Positions 46,870 to 55,554 of a DNA stretch of 64,000 bases are shown here, one piece after another; the stretch's first letter is position 1, and each line of letters starts with the position of its first letter. The stretch comes from Winogradskyella helgolandensis (GTDB lineage Bacteria; Bacteroidota; Bacteroidia; Flavobacteriales; Flavobacteriaceae), in NCBI RefSeq assembly GCF_013404085.1, contig NZ_JABFHO010000001.1:558001-622000 (forward strand), written 5' to 3'. Below the pieces are notes generated by a model. The model was given only the letters and a program-made list of their open reading frames with translations, was not told the DNA's origin and did no database searches. The translations under genes were made by a program, and so were the position numbers.

Positions 46870-47394
46870 TTATTCATTAAAAGGAGGTGGCGGACAAACT
46901 GGATAGACAAATTCTTTTGGAATATTATCTCTATGGTTACTCTCATAAAACCCAAAAATATGCTTCCACCAACTTTTTAAAGCGTCGTCCTCACTAAATA
47001 AATAGGTAGCATCAACTACATAGTTAGCGCCTGTAATATCTATACTTATAATGGCAGCAAAAAAATATTCGAAACGCGTTTCATCTATTCTTCTCAAAGC
47101 AAATAAATTAAAAGCCCAATAGTTTGGATTAACCGAGGGTTCTATAAAACTGCCAATAATAATCTTATTTGGCTTTTTACCTATGACTTTTTTATAATCG
47201 AGTAATCTAGAATACGTCCATGTACCTTCAAGAGGTTTTAACGCTTTTAAATGTTCAATATCACCAATCTTTAGCCTATTCGTAAACGCGCTGCCAATAG
47301 AGTCAATTGCTTTAAAATCTATGCTGTCTTGCGCATTACCATTGCTTAAAAACAGTAATACAACGACGAACTTAAAAACGTGTAGATTCTTCAA
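46870..47394 (-). CDS. Secreted protein of unknown function
   Basis: The 174-residue protein has a signal peptide (FVVVLLFLSNGNAQ) and an a+b body (LEGTWTYSRLLDYKKVIGKK, EYFFAAIISIDITGANYV). No family recognised. It starts 10 bases after the aldehyde dehydrogenase stop and probably uses that transcript. Ends directly at terminator copy 2. Confidence 0.65.
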   Translation of the reverse strand: MKNLHVFKFVVVLLFLSNGNAQDSIDFKAIDSIGSAFTNRLKIGDIEHLKALKPLEGTWTYSRLLDYKKVIGKKPNKIIIGSFIEPSVNPNYWAFNLFALRRIDETRFEYFFAAIISIDITGANYVVDATYLFSEDDALKSWWKHIFGFYESNHRDNIPKEFVYPVCPPPPFNE

Positions 47395-47404
47395 AAATTA
47401 CTTG

Positions 47405-48958
47405 TTACAAATCAAACTTAATTCCTTGTGCTAAAGGTAACTCATCAGAATAATTAACCGTATTGGTTTGTCTTCTCATGTAGACTTTCCAAGCATCAGA
47501 ACCAGACTCACGTCCACCTCCAGTTTCTTTTTCACCACCAAATGCTCCACCAATTTCAGCACCAGACGTTCCGATGTTGACGTTAGCGATGCCACAGTCA
47601 GAACCGGCATAAGACAAGAACTTTTCTGCTTCCTTCATCTCATTTGTCATAATGGCTGACGATAAACCTTGAGCCACACCATTTTGCTTTTCAATAGCAT
47701 TTTCAACCTCACCAGAATATTTCATTAAGTATAAAATTGGAGCAAATGTTTCGTGTTGAACGATTTCAAAATGATTTTCAGCTTCAATAATTGCTGGTTT
47801 TACATAGCAACCGCTTTCATAACCTTCACCTTCTAAAACACCACCTTCAACTAAAACGTTTCCACCTTCAGCTTTTGCTTTTTCAATAGCCGCTAAATAG
47901 GTTTCAACTGACTCTTTATCAATTAATGGTCCGACGTGATTGTTTTCATCTAAAGGATTACCTATTTTAATTTGTCCGTAAGCACCAACAATGGCATCAC
48001 GTACTTTATCGTAAACTGATTCGTGAATAATTAATCGTCTTGTAGATGTACAACGTTGCCCACAGGTACCAACAGCACCAAATACAGCACCAGGAACCAC
48101 CACTTTTAAATCGGCCGTTGGTGTAATAATAATAGCATTGTTGCCACCTAATTCTAATAAGGACTTCCCAAAACGTTCGGCAACTGTTTTACCAACTATA
48201 CGTCCCATTCTTGTAGACCCTGTTGCAGATACTAAAGGAATTCTATGGTCTGTAGTCATCATTTCACCTACTTTATAATCGCCATTAATGATACAAGAAA
48301 TACCTTCTGGTAAGTTGTTATCTTTTAAAATACCTGCGATAATATTCTGACACGCTATTGAACACAACAATGATTTTTCAGAGGCTTTCCACACACAAAC
48401 ATCACCACAAATCCAAGCTAAAGCGGTATTCCAAGCCCAAACGGCTACTGGAAAGTTAAATGCTGAAATAATACCAACAACTCCAATAGGATGCCATTGT
48501 TCTCTCATCACGTGACCAGGACGTTCTGAAGGAATCGTTTGCCCATTTAATTGACGTGATAAACCTACAGCAAAATCACAGATATCAATCATTTCTTGTA
48601 CTTCTCCATAACCTTCTTGCAAGGATTTTCCCATTTCATAAGAGACTAATTTCCCTAAAGGTTCTTTTAAGTCTCTTAATTTATTTCCAAACTGACGTAC
48701 AATTTCTCCACGTTGTGGTGCAGGGACATCTCTCCACGTTTTAAATGCGCTTGTCGCGGCATCCATTACTTTGTCGTAATCAGCTCTAGTTGTTGTTTTT
48801 ACTTTCCCTATTAATTTCGCATCTACTGGCGAATAGGATTCAATAATGTCTCCACTAGAAAAGCTATTAGACCCTGTAGAAGAGCCATCATTTATATCGT
48901 TAACGCCTAATTTTTGTAAGGCTTCTTTTATTCCGAAATCGGTAGCTACTGCTTCCAT
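47405..48958 (-). CDS. Aldehyde dehydrogenase, ALDH7 (antiquitin) type
   Basis: NAD-dependent dehydrogenase, probably for alpha-aminoadipic semialdehyde (lysine catabolism) or related aldehydes. The ATG at 48958 gives 517 residues (MEAVATDFGIKEALQKLGVN); a longer frame adds 26 residues of low quality and is rejected. The ALDH motifs are SLLELGGNNAIIITPTADL (catalytic Glu) and GAVGTCGQRCTSTRRLIIHE (catalytic Cys). The SATGSTRMGRIVG nucleotide motif is also present. The FGGEKETGGGRESGSDAWK C-terminal loop is typical for ALDH7. Near its start, TAACTTCG (one mismatch to a -7 box) lies at 48995-49002. Confidence 0.9.
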   Translation of the reverse strand: MEAVATDFGIKEALQKLGVNDINDGSSTGSNSFSSGDIIESYSPVDAKLIGKVKTTTRADYDKVMDAATSAFKTWRDVPAPQRGEIVRQFGNKLRDLKEPLGKLVSYEMGKSLQEGYGEVQEMIDICDFAVGLSRQLNGQTIPSERPGHVMREQWHPIGVVGIISAFNFPVAVWAWNTALAWICGDVCVWKASEKSLLCSIACQNIIAGILKDNNLPEGISCIINGDYKVGEMMTTDHRIPLVSATGSTRMGRIVGKTVAERFGKSLLELGGNNAIIITPTADLKVVVPGAVFGAVGTCGQRCTSTRRLIIHESVYDKVRDAIVGAYGQIKIGNPLDENNHVGPLIDKESVETYLAAIEKAKAEGGNVLVEGGVLEGEGYESGCYVKPAIIEAENHFEIVQHETFAPILYLMKYSGEVENAIEKQNGVAQGLSSAIMTNEMKEAEKFLSYAGSDCGIANVNIGTSGAEIGGAFGGEKETGGGRESGSDAWKVYMRRQTNTVNYSDELPLAQGIKFDL

Positions 48959-49266
48959 ATTTGCTAATTTTTTATGAATTATTAAAATTTTATGCGAAGT
49001 TACTAATAAAAACTCACTAAGACGAGGTACAATCATCTTTAGTTACAAAGCTTTCAAGGTCCTTTTTTTAACCTTAAAATCACATGACATTATCGCTTTA
49101 GGCAAGCTCTAATTGCAATTACAATTATGAATTGAAAATTAATTTAAAAAAATGAAAAGATTTAAAACAACATAAAATGTAACATTTTATTACCTTTAAA
49201 CACAAATAGTTAACCAACCTCAACTACAACCATCAACCTAATTTACTTTCAACCTAAAGAAAGTAA
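48959..49266. other. Gene-free region before the DUF6090 array
   Basis: No credible gene. It holds the ALDH promoter candidate (48995-49002), a plus-strand TACCTTTA box (49191-49198, one mismatch) and the inverted repeat ATTTACTTTC (49241-49250)/GAAAGTAAAT (49259-49268), which overlaps the start of the first hairpin element. The last two are good candidates for the promoter and control site of the array. Confidence 0.5.
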
Positions 49267-49394
49267 ATGATTACACTATTTCGCCGACTTAGGCATTATC
49301 GCGACACAATTTTGATTTTTCAAAATCAAATGTCCTGTGGACATTTGGTGAAGATAGCCGTTTACGGACTTTTTATGAATCTAACGTTCAGTTT
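49267..49394 (+). repeat. Three-hairpin element, copy E1 (upstream of array copy 1)
   Basis: Hairpins: ATTTTGA-TTTT-TCAAAAT (49309-49326), AAATGTCC-TGT-GGACATTT (49328-49346) and CCGTTTACGG (49358-49367). The stems are the same as in copies E4 and E11 but with compensatory base pairs (A-T for C-G, T-A for G-C, T-A for C-G). A 43-codon frame (49267-49398), starting MITLFRRLRH, runs through it and overlaps the array gene's start by ATGA; its start imitates a DUF6090 N-terminus. Confidence 0.7.
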
Positions 49395-50165
49395 ATGATT
49401 ACGATTTTTAGAAAAATCCGTCAAAATTTAGTGTCCGAAAACAAATTTTCGAAATACCTTCTCTATGCCATTGGTGAAATTATCCTTGTAGTCATTGGTA
49501 TTCTTATTGCGTTAGGGATTAATAATAACAACAATTTCAATGAGCAAAGAAAGGTAGAACAAGAATATCTAACATCGCTTCAATCAGAATTTGAAACCAA
49601 CCTGAATAAAATAAATACGGCTATTCAAGTCAATGAGCAGCGCATAAAAACGTTAGAAAAAATGTTGACTTTATTCAACAAAAATGTACGCGATACCATT
49701 AAGCCAGAAACCATTTCTCAGTTGCTTGGCCCTATTTTTGGCAGTGATATTCAGTACACACCAACAACAGGAGTTTTAAGTGACATCATTAGTTCTGGGA
49801 AACTCAATATCATTTTAAATAAAAACTTAAGAGAAGATTTAGCTTCTTTTGAAAGCACAATAAATCATTTAAGCACGCAAGTAAATGATGCTGATTTTAC
49901 ACAACGAAATTTAACAAGTCTTTTCTTTAAAAACGGTAGCGCTAGAACTATTGTTACAGATTTAAATATGATTGATTTACAGTTTGAATCTATCTCTTCA
50001 AAGACAGACAACAAGGACATCTTTAATTCTATTGAATTCGAAAATTATCTAGTGGATTATTATTTGCTAGCTAAAGCGACAAATGGGCCTCGATTATTTG
50101 GCGGCATAAAATTGCAAATAGAAAACATTCTAAAAGAAATTAAACAAGAATTAGAAAACAAATAA
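49395..50165 (+). CDS. DUF6090-like membrane protein, array copy 1
   Basis: 256 residues. A short basic N-terminus (MITIFRKIRQNLVSENKFSK), one membrane helix (about 26-43, AIGEIILVVIGILIALG) and a helical domain likely in the periplasm. The N-terminus is of the SENKFSKY type, as in copy 6. The C-terminal domain is most similar to copy 9: both have LTLF..NVRDTI, GVL[ST]DIISSG, LASFE and NGP[RK].FG. The recurrent array motif appears as DIISSGKLNIILNKNLRE. Function unknown; 23 bases before the 111-residue gene. Confidence 0.8.
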   Translation: MITIFRKIRQNLVSENKFSKYLLYAIGEIILVVIGILIALGINNNNNFNEQRKVEQEYLTSLQSEFETNLNKINTAIQVNEQRIKTLEKMLTLFNKNVRDTIKPETISQLLGPIFGSDIQYTPTTGVLSDIISSGKLNIILNKNLREDLASFESTINHLSTQVNDADFTQRNLTSLFFKNGSARTIVTDLNMIDLQFESISSKTDNKDIFNSIEFENYLVDYYLLAKATNGPRLFGGIKLQIENILKEIKQELENK

Positions 50166-50188
50166 AGCTATTAATTAAGTCGTGCATC

Positions 50189-50524
50189 ATGAAACATAAA
50201 AAACCAGATTGGACCAAAACCGAATTACAAATTTATATTATGCTGCTTTGTGCCAATGCAGATAAAACTGAAACTGAAGAAGAATTGGAAATGATTCAAA
50301 ATAGCACATCCAACATCACTTTTCTAAAAATGTATAAAAAATTTCATAAGCATTCAGACAAAAAACGCTTTAAAAAAATTGATGCTGTTATTCATAACCA
50401 TGATTATAGCCAAATGGAACTCGCTGCCTTTAGAAGAGAAATGTATAAAATTTTCTTCTCGGACAACAGATTTAGCATGTTAGAGGAGCGACTAGATATG
50501 ACCCTAGATAATATCCTCTACTAA
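50189..50524 (+). CDS. Small helical protein inside the array, possibly TerB-like
   Basis: A 111-residue soluble protein, the only gene in the array without the DUF6090 N-terminus. It has MKHKKPDWTKTELQIYIMLL, then an acidic turn CANADKTETEEELEMIQN that recalls TerB-type helices (D...E..E), and a basic middle (FHKHSDKKRFKKI). It starts 23 bases after copy 1 and 51 bases before copy 2, so it is in the same unit. No family confirmed. Confidence 0.6.
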   Translation: MKHKKPDWTKTELQIYIMLLCANADKTETEEELEMIQNSTSNITFLKMYKKFHKHSDKKRFKKIDAVIHNHDYSQMELAAFRREMYKIFFSDNRFSMLEERLDMTLDNILY

Positions 50525-50532
50525 AAATCAAA

Positions 50533-50556
50533 TAAGATTCCCACTTTCTCGAGAAA
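50533..50556 (+). repeat. AAGATTCCC hairpin repeat before array copy 2
   Basis: AAGATTCCCACTTTCTCGAGAA is a diverged form of the AAGATTCCCGCTTTCTCGGG hairpin that precedes copies 4 and 5 (52221-52244, 53155-53178). It lies between the 111-residue gene and copy 2. Confidence 0.55.
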
Positions 50557-50575
50557 TTAAAAGATAAAATAAGCA

Positions 50576-51358
50576 ATGATTAAGTTTTTTAGAAAAATAA
50601 GATACAACCTTATGGAAACAGGTAAAACAAGTAAGTACTTTAAATACGCCTTTGGCGAGATTATTCTCGTAGTAGTAGGAATTTTAATCGCACTTCAAAT
50701 CAATAACTGGAATGAAAACAGAAAGAATACCCAATACGAACAAAACTATCTACAAAGAATTCTAAAGGATTTAAACAAAGACCAAGTAGAACTTGAGATG
50801 CATTTCAATACAGACACCCTAAAACTAGATGCATTTACCGAGATAATGCGTATACAAAGGACTAATTCAATTACATCAAATCAACAAGCTTACTTAACGG
50901 CTCTAAGTAAAGTTCAAGGGACCAACTGGTTTGAAGGCAACGACGTAGTATTTAATGAAATGAAATTTTCTGGTAAGCTAGCGCTAATCGCTTCAGAGGA
51001 ATTAAGAGAAAGTATACAAAACTATTATAAGCAAGTAGAAGAAGTTATAAAACAAGAAAACATCTACATTGCCTTGCAGACAAGTGCATATTACAGGATA
51101 AATGATTATACAGACAATGCATTTTTAAGAGAGGCTTCAATGGCACCGAGATGGAATTCAAATACTAACGAGGTAACTTATGAAGATATCATTCATTTTA
51201 ATGATAATTTAAATGAAGTGCAAAAGAAAGAATTACTTAAAGATTTAACAATACTAAAAGAAAACATTTTGTACAGCAACAAAGTTAGAACTACCCTCTA
51301 CGAAAAAGGTAAAGCAACAATTAAACTCATAAATGATTATTTAGAAAAGAAGACATAA
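50576..51358 (+). CDS. DUF6090-like membrane protein, array copy 2
   Basis: 260 residues: MIKFFRKIRYNLMETGKTSK, a membrane helix (FGEIILVVVGILIALQINNW) and a long helical C-terminal domain. The array motif is FNEMKFSGKLALIASEELRE. Its C-terminal domain has no close partner in the array. The N-terminus differs slightly from the majority type (METGKTSKYFKYAFGE). Function unknown. Confidence 0.8.
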   Translation: MIKFFRKIRYNLMETGKTSKYFKYAFGEIILVVVGILIALQINNWNENRKNTQYEQNYLQRILKDLNKDQVELEMHFNTDTLKLDAFTEIMRIQRTNSITSNQQAYLTALSKVQGTNWFEGNDVVFNEMKFSGKLALIASEELRESIQNYYKQVEEVIKQENIYIALQTSAYYRINDYTDNAFLREASMAPRWNSNTNEVTYEDIIHFNDNLNEVQKKELLKDLTILKENILYSNKVRTTLYEKGKATIKLINDYLEKKT

Positions 51359-51376
51359 CAAAAGTAAAATCTCGTT

Positions 51377-51424
51377 GACCATTAGTTGAGATAACCGCTT
51401 GCGGAAAACATAAAAGTTAAAAAC
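51377..51424 (+). repeat. Three-hairpin element, truncated copy E3
   Basis: Only the 3' half is left: GACCATTAG-like remains of hairpin 2 and the complete CCGCTTGCGG (51395-51404), then GAAAACATAAAAGTTAAAAA before the ATG of copy 3. It matches the ends of E4, E5 and E11. Confidence 0.6.
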
Positions 51425-52171
51425 ATGATTAAGTTTTTTAGAAAAATACGATACGACCTTATGGAAAAAAACAAAATAGGAAAGTACCTTAAATACGCCA
51501 TCGGTGAAATTATCCTTGTGGTTATTGGGATTTTAATTGCCTTACAATTAAACAATCTTAATGATGAACGAAAAACTGAAAATTTAAGGCAAGTATATTA
51601 TAAACAATTATTACAAGATTTTGATAACGACAAAGCATATATAAAAGAGCATTCTTCAAGAATAGATTCTAATATGGTAAAAATTAGAGCCTTTAAAGAA
51701 ATCTATAATCAACCAAACTTACCATTAGTAAAAATAATTACTGAAACTGGAAATTTAGATTGGCAACTTAGAAGTGTTCAATTCAAATCTAATACGATAC
51801 ATACTTTGCAGAATACAGGTGACATCAAATTAATACCACCAAGCATTAGAGAACCTTTAATCAGTTTAGATAAATATAAAGAAGAGGTAGAAAAAGCTTC
51901 TGAATACAATAATGGTGAAGCTGGTAAAGCGGGCGCAACGGCAGCTAACAGATTCGGAAGTGAAGAATTTGCATTTAAAAACATACAAAATCAGCCTAAA
52001 CTATTGGAATATGTATATGAAGAAAAAAACTTAATAGAGATTCTTATTGAATTAGAAAGGAGTCAATATATGAAGGTTGAATCGGAAAAACGAAGTCTTA
52101 TAAGATTTAAGAAAGTTTTATCTGATATGGAAGAAATTGAAATTCTTATTAATAAGGAATTGAAAAAATAA
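51425..52171 (+). CDS. DUF6090-like membrane protein, array copy 3
   Basis: 248 residues: MIKFFRKIRYDLMEKNKIGK, membrane helix AIGEIILVVIGILIALQLNN, then a coiled domain. The C-terminal domain is clearly homologous to copy 4 (NDERKTENLRQVYYKQLLQD, NTGDIKLIPPSIRE, SDMEEIEILINKELKK) and more distantly to copy 5. The array motif is HTLQNTGDIKLIPPSIRE. The intergenic DNA downstream (about 187 bases) is almost identical to that after copy 4. Confidence 0.82.
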   Translation: MIKFFRKIRYDLMEKNKIGKYLKYAIGEIILVVIGILIALQLNNLNDERKTENLRQVYYKQLLQDFDNDKAYIKEHSSRIDSNMVKIRAFKEIYNQPNLPLVKIITETGNLDWQLRSVQFKSNTIHTLQNTGDIKLIPPSIREPLISLDKYKEEVEKASEYNNGEAGKAGATAANRFGSEEFAFKNIQNQPKLLEYVYEEKNLIEILIELERSQYMKVESEKRSLIRFKKVLSDMEEIEILINKELKK

Positions 52172-52220
52172 TGAAACCACAACAATGTTTCTACTTCATT
52201 ATAACCAACAATTAACCAAT

Positions 52221-52358
52221 AAGATTCCCGCTTTCTCGGGAAATGAATATGATAAAATTCTTTAGATTATCGAAACACAATTTTGCAAAAGCAAAATCAA
52301 AGGTCTAGTAAACCTTTGGTGAAGATAGTCGCTTGCGGAAAAAATAGAAACTAAAAAT
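52221..52358 (+). repeat. Hairpin repeat plus three-hairpin element, copy E4
   Basis: AAGATTCCCGCTTTCTCGGG forms a hairpin (52221-52244). From 52249 follows the element: ATTTTGC-AAAA-GCAAAAT (52280-52297), AAAGGTC-TAGTA-AACCTTT (52299-52317, one mismatch) and TCGCTTGCGG (52329-52338). A 19-codon frame, MIKFFRLSKHNFAKAKSKV and stop, begins at 52249, as a copy of the start of a DUF6090 gene. Confidence 0.75.
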
Positions 52359-53105
52359 ATGATTAAATTTTTCAGATATATTAGAAAAGACCTCATGGAA
52401 CAAAACAAAACATCCAAATACTTTAAATACGCCATTGGCGAAATTGTGCTTGTGGTTATTGGGATTTTAATTGCATTACAATTGAACAATCTCAATGATG
52501 AACGGAAAACTGAAAATTTAAGGCAAGTTTATTATAAACAATTATTACAAGATTTTGAAAAAGACAAAAAATACATAAAAGAGGCTTCATTATCAATTGA
52601 TTCTAATATGGTGAAATATAAAGCCTATAAAGAAACCTTTAATCAACCAAACCTTCCTACAATTCAAATAATTAATAATATTAGTAATTTAAATTGGTTA
52701 TTTAAAAATGTTCAATTCAAATCTAACACAATTTCAACTATAGAAAACACTGGAGATATTAAACTAATACCACCTATTATTAGAGAAAAACTAATCAGTT
52801 TAGAAAAATATAAAGAAGAAACAGAAAATGTTTCTAAATACAATAATGATAGAGCATCAAAAGCAGAATTTAATGCTAGTCAAATATATGGCAGTGTAGA
52901 TTTTGTGTTCAAAAATATTAAAAACCAACCTAAACTATTAGAATGGGTATTTGAAAAAAATCGTCAAATAGAACTTCTTGTAGCATTGGAGTCCAGTCAA
53001 AATAACAAAGTAAATTCGGAAAAAGGAAGTCTTATAAGATTTAAGAAAATTCTAGCTGATATGGAGGAAATTGAAATTCTTATTAATAAGGAATTGAAAA
53101 AATAA
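52359..53105 (+). CDS. DUF6090-like membrane protein, array copy 4
   Basis: 248 residues. The first 40 residues (MIKFFRYIRKDLMEQNKTSK + YFKYAIGEIVLVVIGILIAL) are identical to those of copy 5, but the C-terminal domain matches copy 3 (about 60% by eye): NDERKTENLRQVYYKQLLQD and NTGDIKLIPPIIRE. This mixture suggests that the N-terminal segment was exchanged. Array motif: STIENTGDIKLIPPIIRE. Confidence 0.82.
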   Translation: MIKFFRYIRKDLMEQNKTSKYFKYAIGEIVLVVIGILIALQLNNLNDERKTENLRQVYYKQLLQDFEKDKKYIKEASLSIDSNMVKYKAYKETFNQPNLPTIQIINNISNLNWLFKNVQFKSNTISTIENTGDIKLIPPIIREKLISLEKYKEETENVSKYNNDRASKAEFNASQIYGSVDFVFKNIKNQPKLLEWVFEKNRQIELLVALESSQNNKVNSEKGSLIRFKKILADMEEIEILINKELKK

Positions 53106-53154
53106 TGAAAGCACTACAATGTTTCTACTTCATTATAGCCAACAATTAATCAAT

Positions 53155-53306
53155 AAGATTCCCGCTTTCTCGGGAAATGAATATGATAAAATTCTTTAGA
53201 TTATCGAAACACAATTTTGCAAAGCAAAATCAAAGGTCTTGCAGAGTCCTCATGAAAATGGGGATGCTGAAGATAGCCGCTTGCGGAAAAAATAGAAACT
53301 AAAAAT
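53155..53306 (+). repeat. Hairpin repeat plus three-hairpin element, copy E5
   Basis: The AAGATTCCC hairpin (53155-53178) and the element from 53183. Hairpin 1 is ATTTTGC-AAA-GCAAAAT, hairpin 2 is replaced by CCTCAT-GAAA-ATGGGG (one G-T pair), and hairpin 3 is CCGCTTGCGG. A 39-codon frame (53183-53302) beginning MIKFFRLSKHNFAKQNQR ends four bases before the ATG of copy 5. Confidence 0.75.
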
Positions 53307-54049
53307 ATGATTAAATTTTTCAGATATATTAGAAAAGACCTCATGGAACAAAACAAAACATCCAAATACTTTAAATACGCCATCGGAGAAATTGTGCTTG
53401 TGGTTATTGGGATTTTGATTGCACTCTCTATTAACAACTGGAATCAGTCACGGAAAGAAAACATATTAGCGAAAAATTACTACAATCGACTTTTATCAGA
53501 TTTAAAAGCTGATAAAGCGTATACCAATAGATATATCTCAAGAGTTGATTCTTCTCTAGTATTATACGATAACTATAGAAAAAGCTATAAAGAACCAAAT
53601 TTAAGCCTTGCAGAAATTATTCAAAATTTAGGCACAAACGACGTTAACACATTTCATATAGAATACAAAACAAAAACTATAGAAACCTTAATTAATACGG
53701 GTGATTTGCAAATATTAACCCAAAGATAATAGATGTAATAACTGAATATAATGGTAGTAAAAACCAGATTGAAATACTTGCTAGGGACAACAATGAAGAT
53801 GTTAATGATTTGTTGAAAAATCTTGCTCTCAAAGGTGGAGTCCTACTTAATATTAAGAACTATCCTAATCAGCCAGAATTATTTAAAAAATTAGATTTTG
53901 ATGATAGAATTCCAGATATGATAATAGCATTTGAATCCTACGTTATTTGGAAACAAGCTGTGAATAGAACTAGTATTAAAGAGCTTACTAAAATCAATAA
54001 AACCGCAGATTCCATTATTGAAATTATTAATCTAGAATTAAAAAAATAA
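53307..54049 (+). pseudogene. DUF6090-like array copy 5, frameshifted
   Basis: The frame is open to 53729 (140 codons) and ends NTGDLQILTQR. A one-base deletion in the C run at 53719-53721 would be repaired by adding a C: the sequence then reads ILTPKIIDVITEYNGSKNQI and continues in frame to 54049, ending NLELKK. The repaired protein has 247 residues, equal to copies 3 and 4. It is either a recent pseudogene, a phase-variable C tract or a base-call error. Confidence 0.8.
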
Positions 54050-54071
54050 TGAAAGTACAAACCATTAACCA

Positions 54072-54779
54072 ATGATAAAATTCTTTAGACACATTAGACA
54101 GCAATTACTATCTGAAAACAAGTTCAGTAAATATGTACTCTATGCCATTGGCGAAATAGTGCTGGTAATAATAGGTATTCTAATTGCATTAGCTATTAAC
54201 GAAAATGCAAAAGACAAAAACAACTTAGAATTACGCGATTTATATATCATTCAGTTAGAAGATGAAGCCAACCGCAACCTAAATCGATTAAAAGAGCTTA
54301 AGGAGTTTACAATTGAAATGCTTAAAGAAGTTGATACTTTAGGTTACATATTATACACCAAAGATTACGATAATCCCAAATTGCCACCAAAAGCCTTTAG
54401 GCTCATGGATACCGAATACTTTAACCCATCAACGGTAACCTACGAAAATTTGAAGTTTTCTGGAGACCTGAAATTGTTTGATGATTTAAACGTACGTAAC
54501 TCTATTTCTGAACCTTACGAAACCTTTAATAATATAAAACTCGTTGAAGATTTGGATTTTGATGGATTTAGTAATTATTATAACGATTTTTTAATTAAAA
54601 ATGTAAGCTTTTTTGAAATGCAGCTAACTGCAAAAAGTTATGCAAAAGAAATCCATTTTCAGAATTATATTTTAGCAAGAAAAACAACTTTAAATTTTAA
54701 TAAAGAGGCCTATGAGCGATCCATTGAATCCCTAAACCAACTAAAGACCATTTTTGCTGAATTAAAAAAAGACAATTAA
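54072..54779 (+). CDS. DUF6090-like membrane protein, array copy 6
   Basis: 235 residues. The N-terminus MIKFFRHIRQQLLSENKFSK followed by YVLYAIGEIVLVIIGILIAL is of the SENKFSKY type shared with copy 1. The C-terminal domain is on its own: ELRDLYIIQLEDEANRNLNR and the array motif NLKFSGDLKLFDDLNVRNSI. It starts 22 bases after copy 5 without a hairpin element. Function unknown. Confidence 0.8.
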   Translation: MIKFFRHIRQQLLSENKFSKYVLYAIGEIVLVIIGILIALAINENAKDKNNLELRDLYIIQLEDEANRNLNRLKELKEFTIEMLKEVDTLGYILYTKDYDNPKLPPKAFRLMDTEYFNPSTVTYENLKFSGDLKLFDDLNVRNSISEPYETFNNIKLVEDLDFDGFSNYYNDFLIKNVSFFEMQLTAKSYAKEIHFQNYILARKTTLNFNKEAYERSIESLNQLKTIFAELKKDN

Positions 54780-54828
54780 ATAACTAATATTTAAACCGTT
54801 GCACTTTATGACCACCAACCGCTAACCC

Positions 54829-55554
54829 ATGATAAAATTCTTCCGAAAAATCCGTCAAAACCTCATTATGGAAAATAAAACATCCAAATACTTTAAATAT
54901 GCCATTGGCGAAATTGTGCTTGTGGTTATTGGGATTTTGATTGCGCTTCAGATTAACAATTGGAATGAAAATAGAAAGTTAAAATCTAAAGCAGATATTT
55001 ATGTAAATAAAATAATAAATGATCTTAAGGTAGATACTCTCAATATTAGTAAACTTATTAATAGAGCAGTAACACACAAAAAAGAAATTGCCAATTATTT
55101 CGAGTATTTCAATTCTGAAGATTCCATAAATGTAGAGCAATTAATTGATAGTATAAATGACTTAGAAGTATTCTACTTAAAATATTTCCCTGTAAACAAA
55201 ACGTTTAAAGACATGGAATCTTCGGGTAATAGCGACTTATTATTAGATACGCATAGAGATTTTCTTATAAACCTTGTATCATTTCAAAGTGAATTAGAAA
55301 TTATCAATCAATCCTATGTAGACATAGCTATCGAGGAAAACCAGAAAAGCCTTCAACAATTAGGAAATAGCACAAATTTTTACAAAAAACTAAACAGGAA
55401 GAACTCTAAAGAACGCCAAACTCAAGGATTGTTGCATAAGCACCTTTTTTTACATGCATTAGACGACCTATATCGCTATTTAGATATAAGAGGCAAAAAA
55501 ATAATTGAAACGTCTACAGAAGCTATAGCCTTATTAACAGAAAAACAACAATGA
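54829..55554 (+). CDS. DUF6090-like membrane protein, array copy 7
   Basis: 241 residues, N-terminus MIKFFRKIRQNLIMENKTSK then YFKYAIGEIVLVVIGILIAL, identical to copy 8 over 40 residues, and about 70 bases of it are identical in DNA to copies 8 and 9. C-terminal domain unlike the others; array motif KDMESSGNSDLLLDTHRDFL. Its stop overlaps the start of copy 8 (ATGA at 55551-55554), so translation is coupled. Confidence 0.82.
   Translation: MIKFFRKIRQNLIMENKTSKYFKYAIGEIVLVVIGILIALQINNWNENRKLKSKADIYVNKIINDLKVDTLNISKLINRAVTHKKEIANYFEYFNSEDSINVEQLIDSINDLEVFYLKYFPVNKTFKDMESSGNSDLLLDTHRDFLINLVSFQSELEIINQSYVDIAIEENQKSLQQLGNSTNFYKKLNRKNSKERQTQGLLHKHLFLHALDDLYRYLDIRGKKIIETSTEAIALLTEKQQ

Noticed and set aside
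48959..49036. Longer start for the aldehyde dehydrogenase
   Set aside because: The added 26 residues are atypical for the family and cover the promoter candidate.
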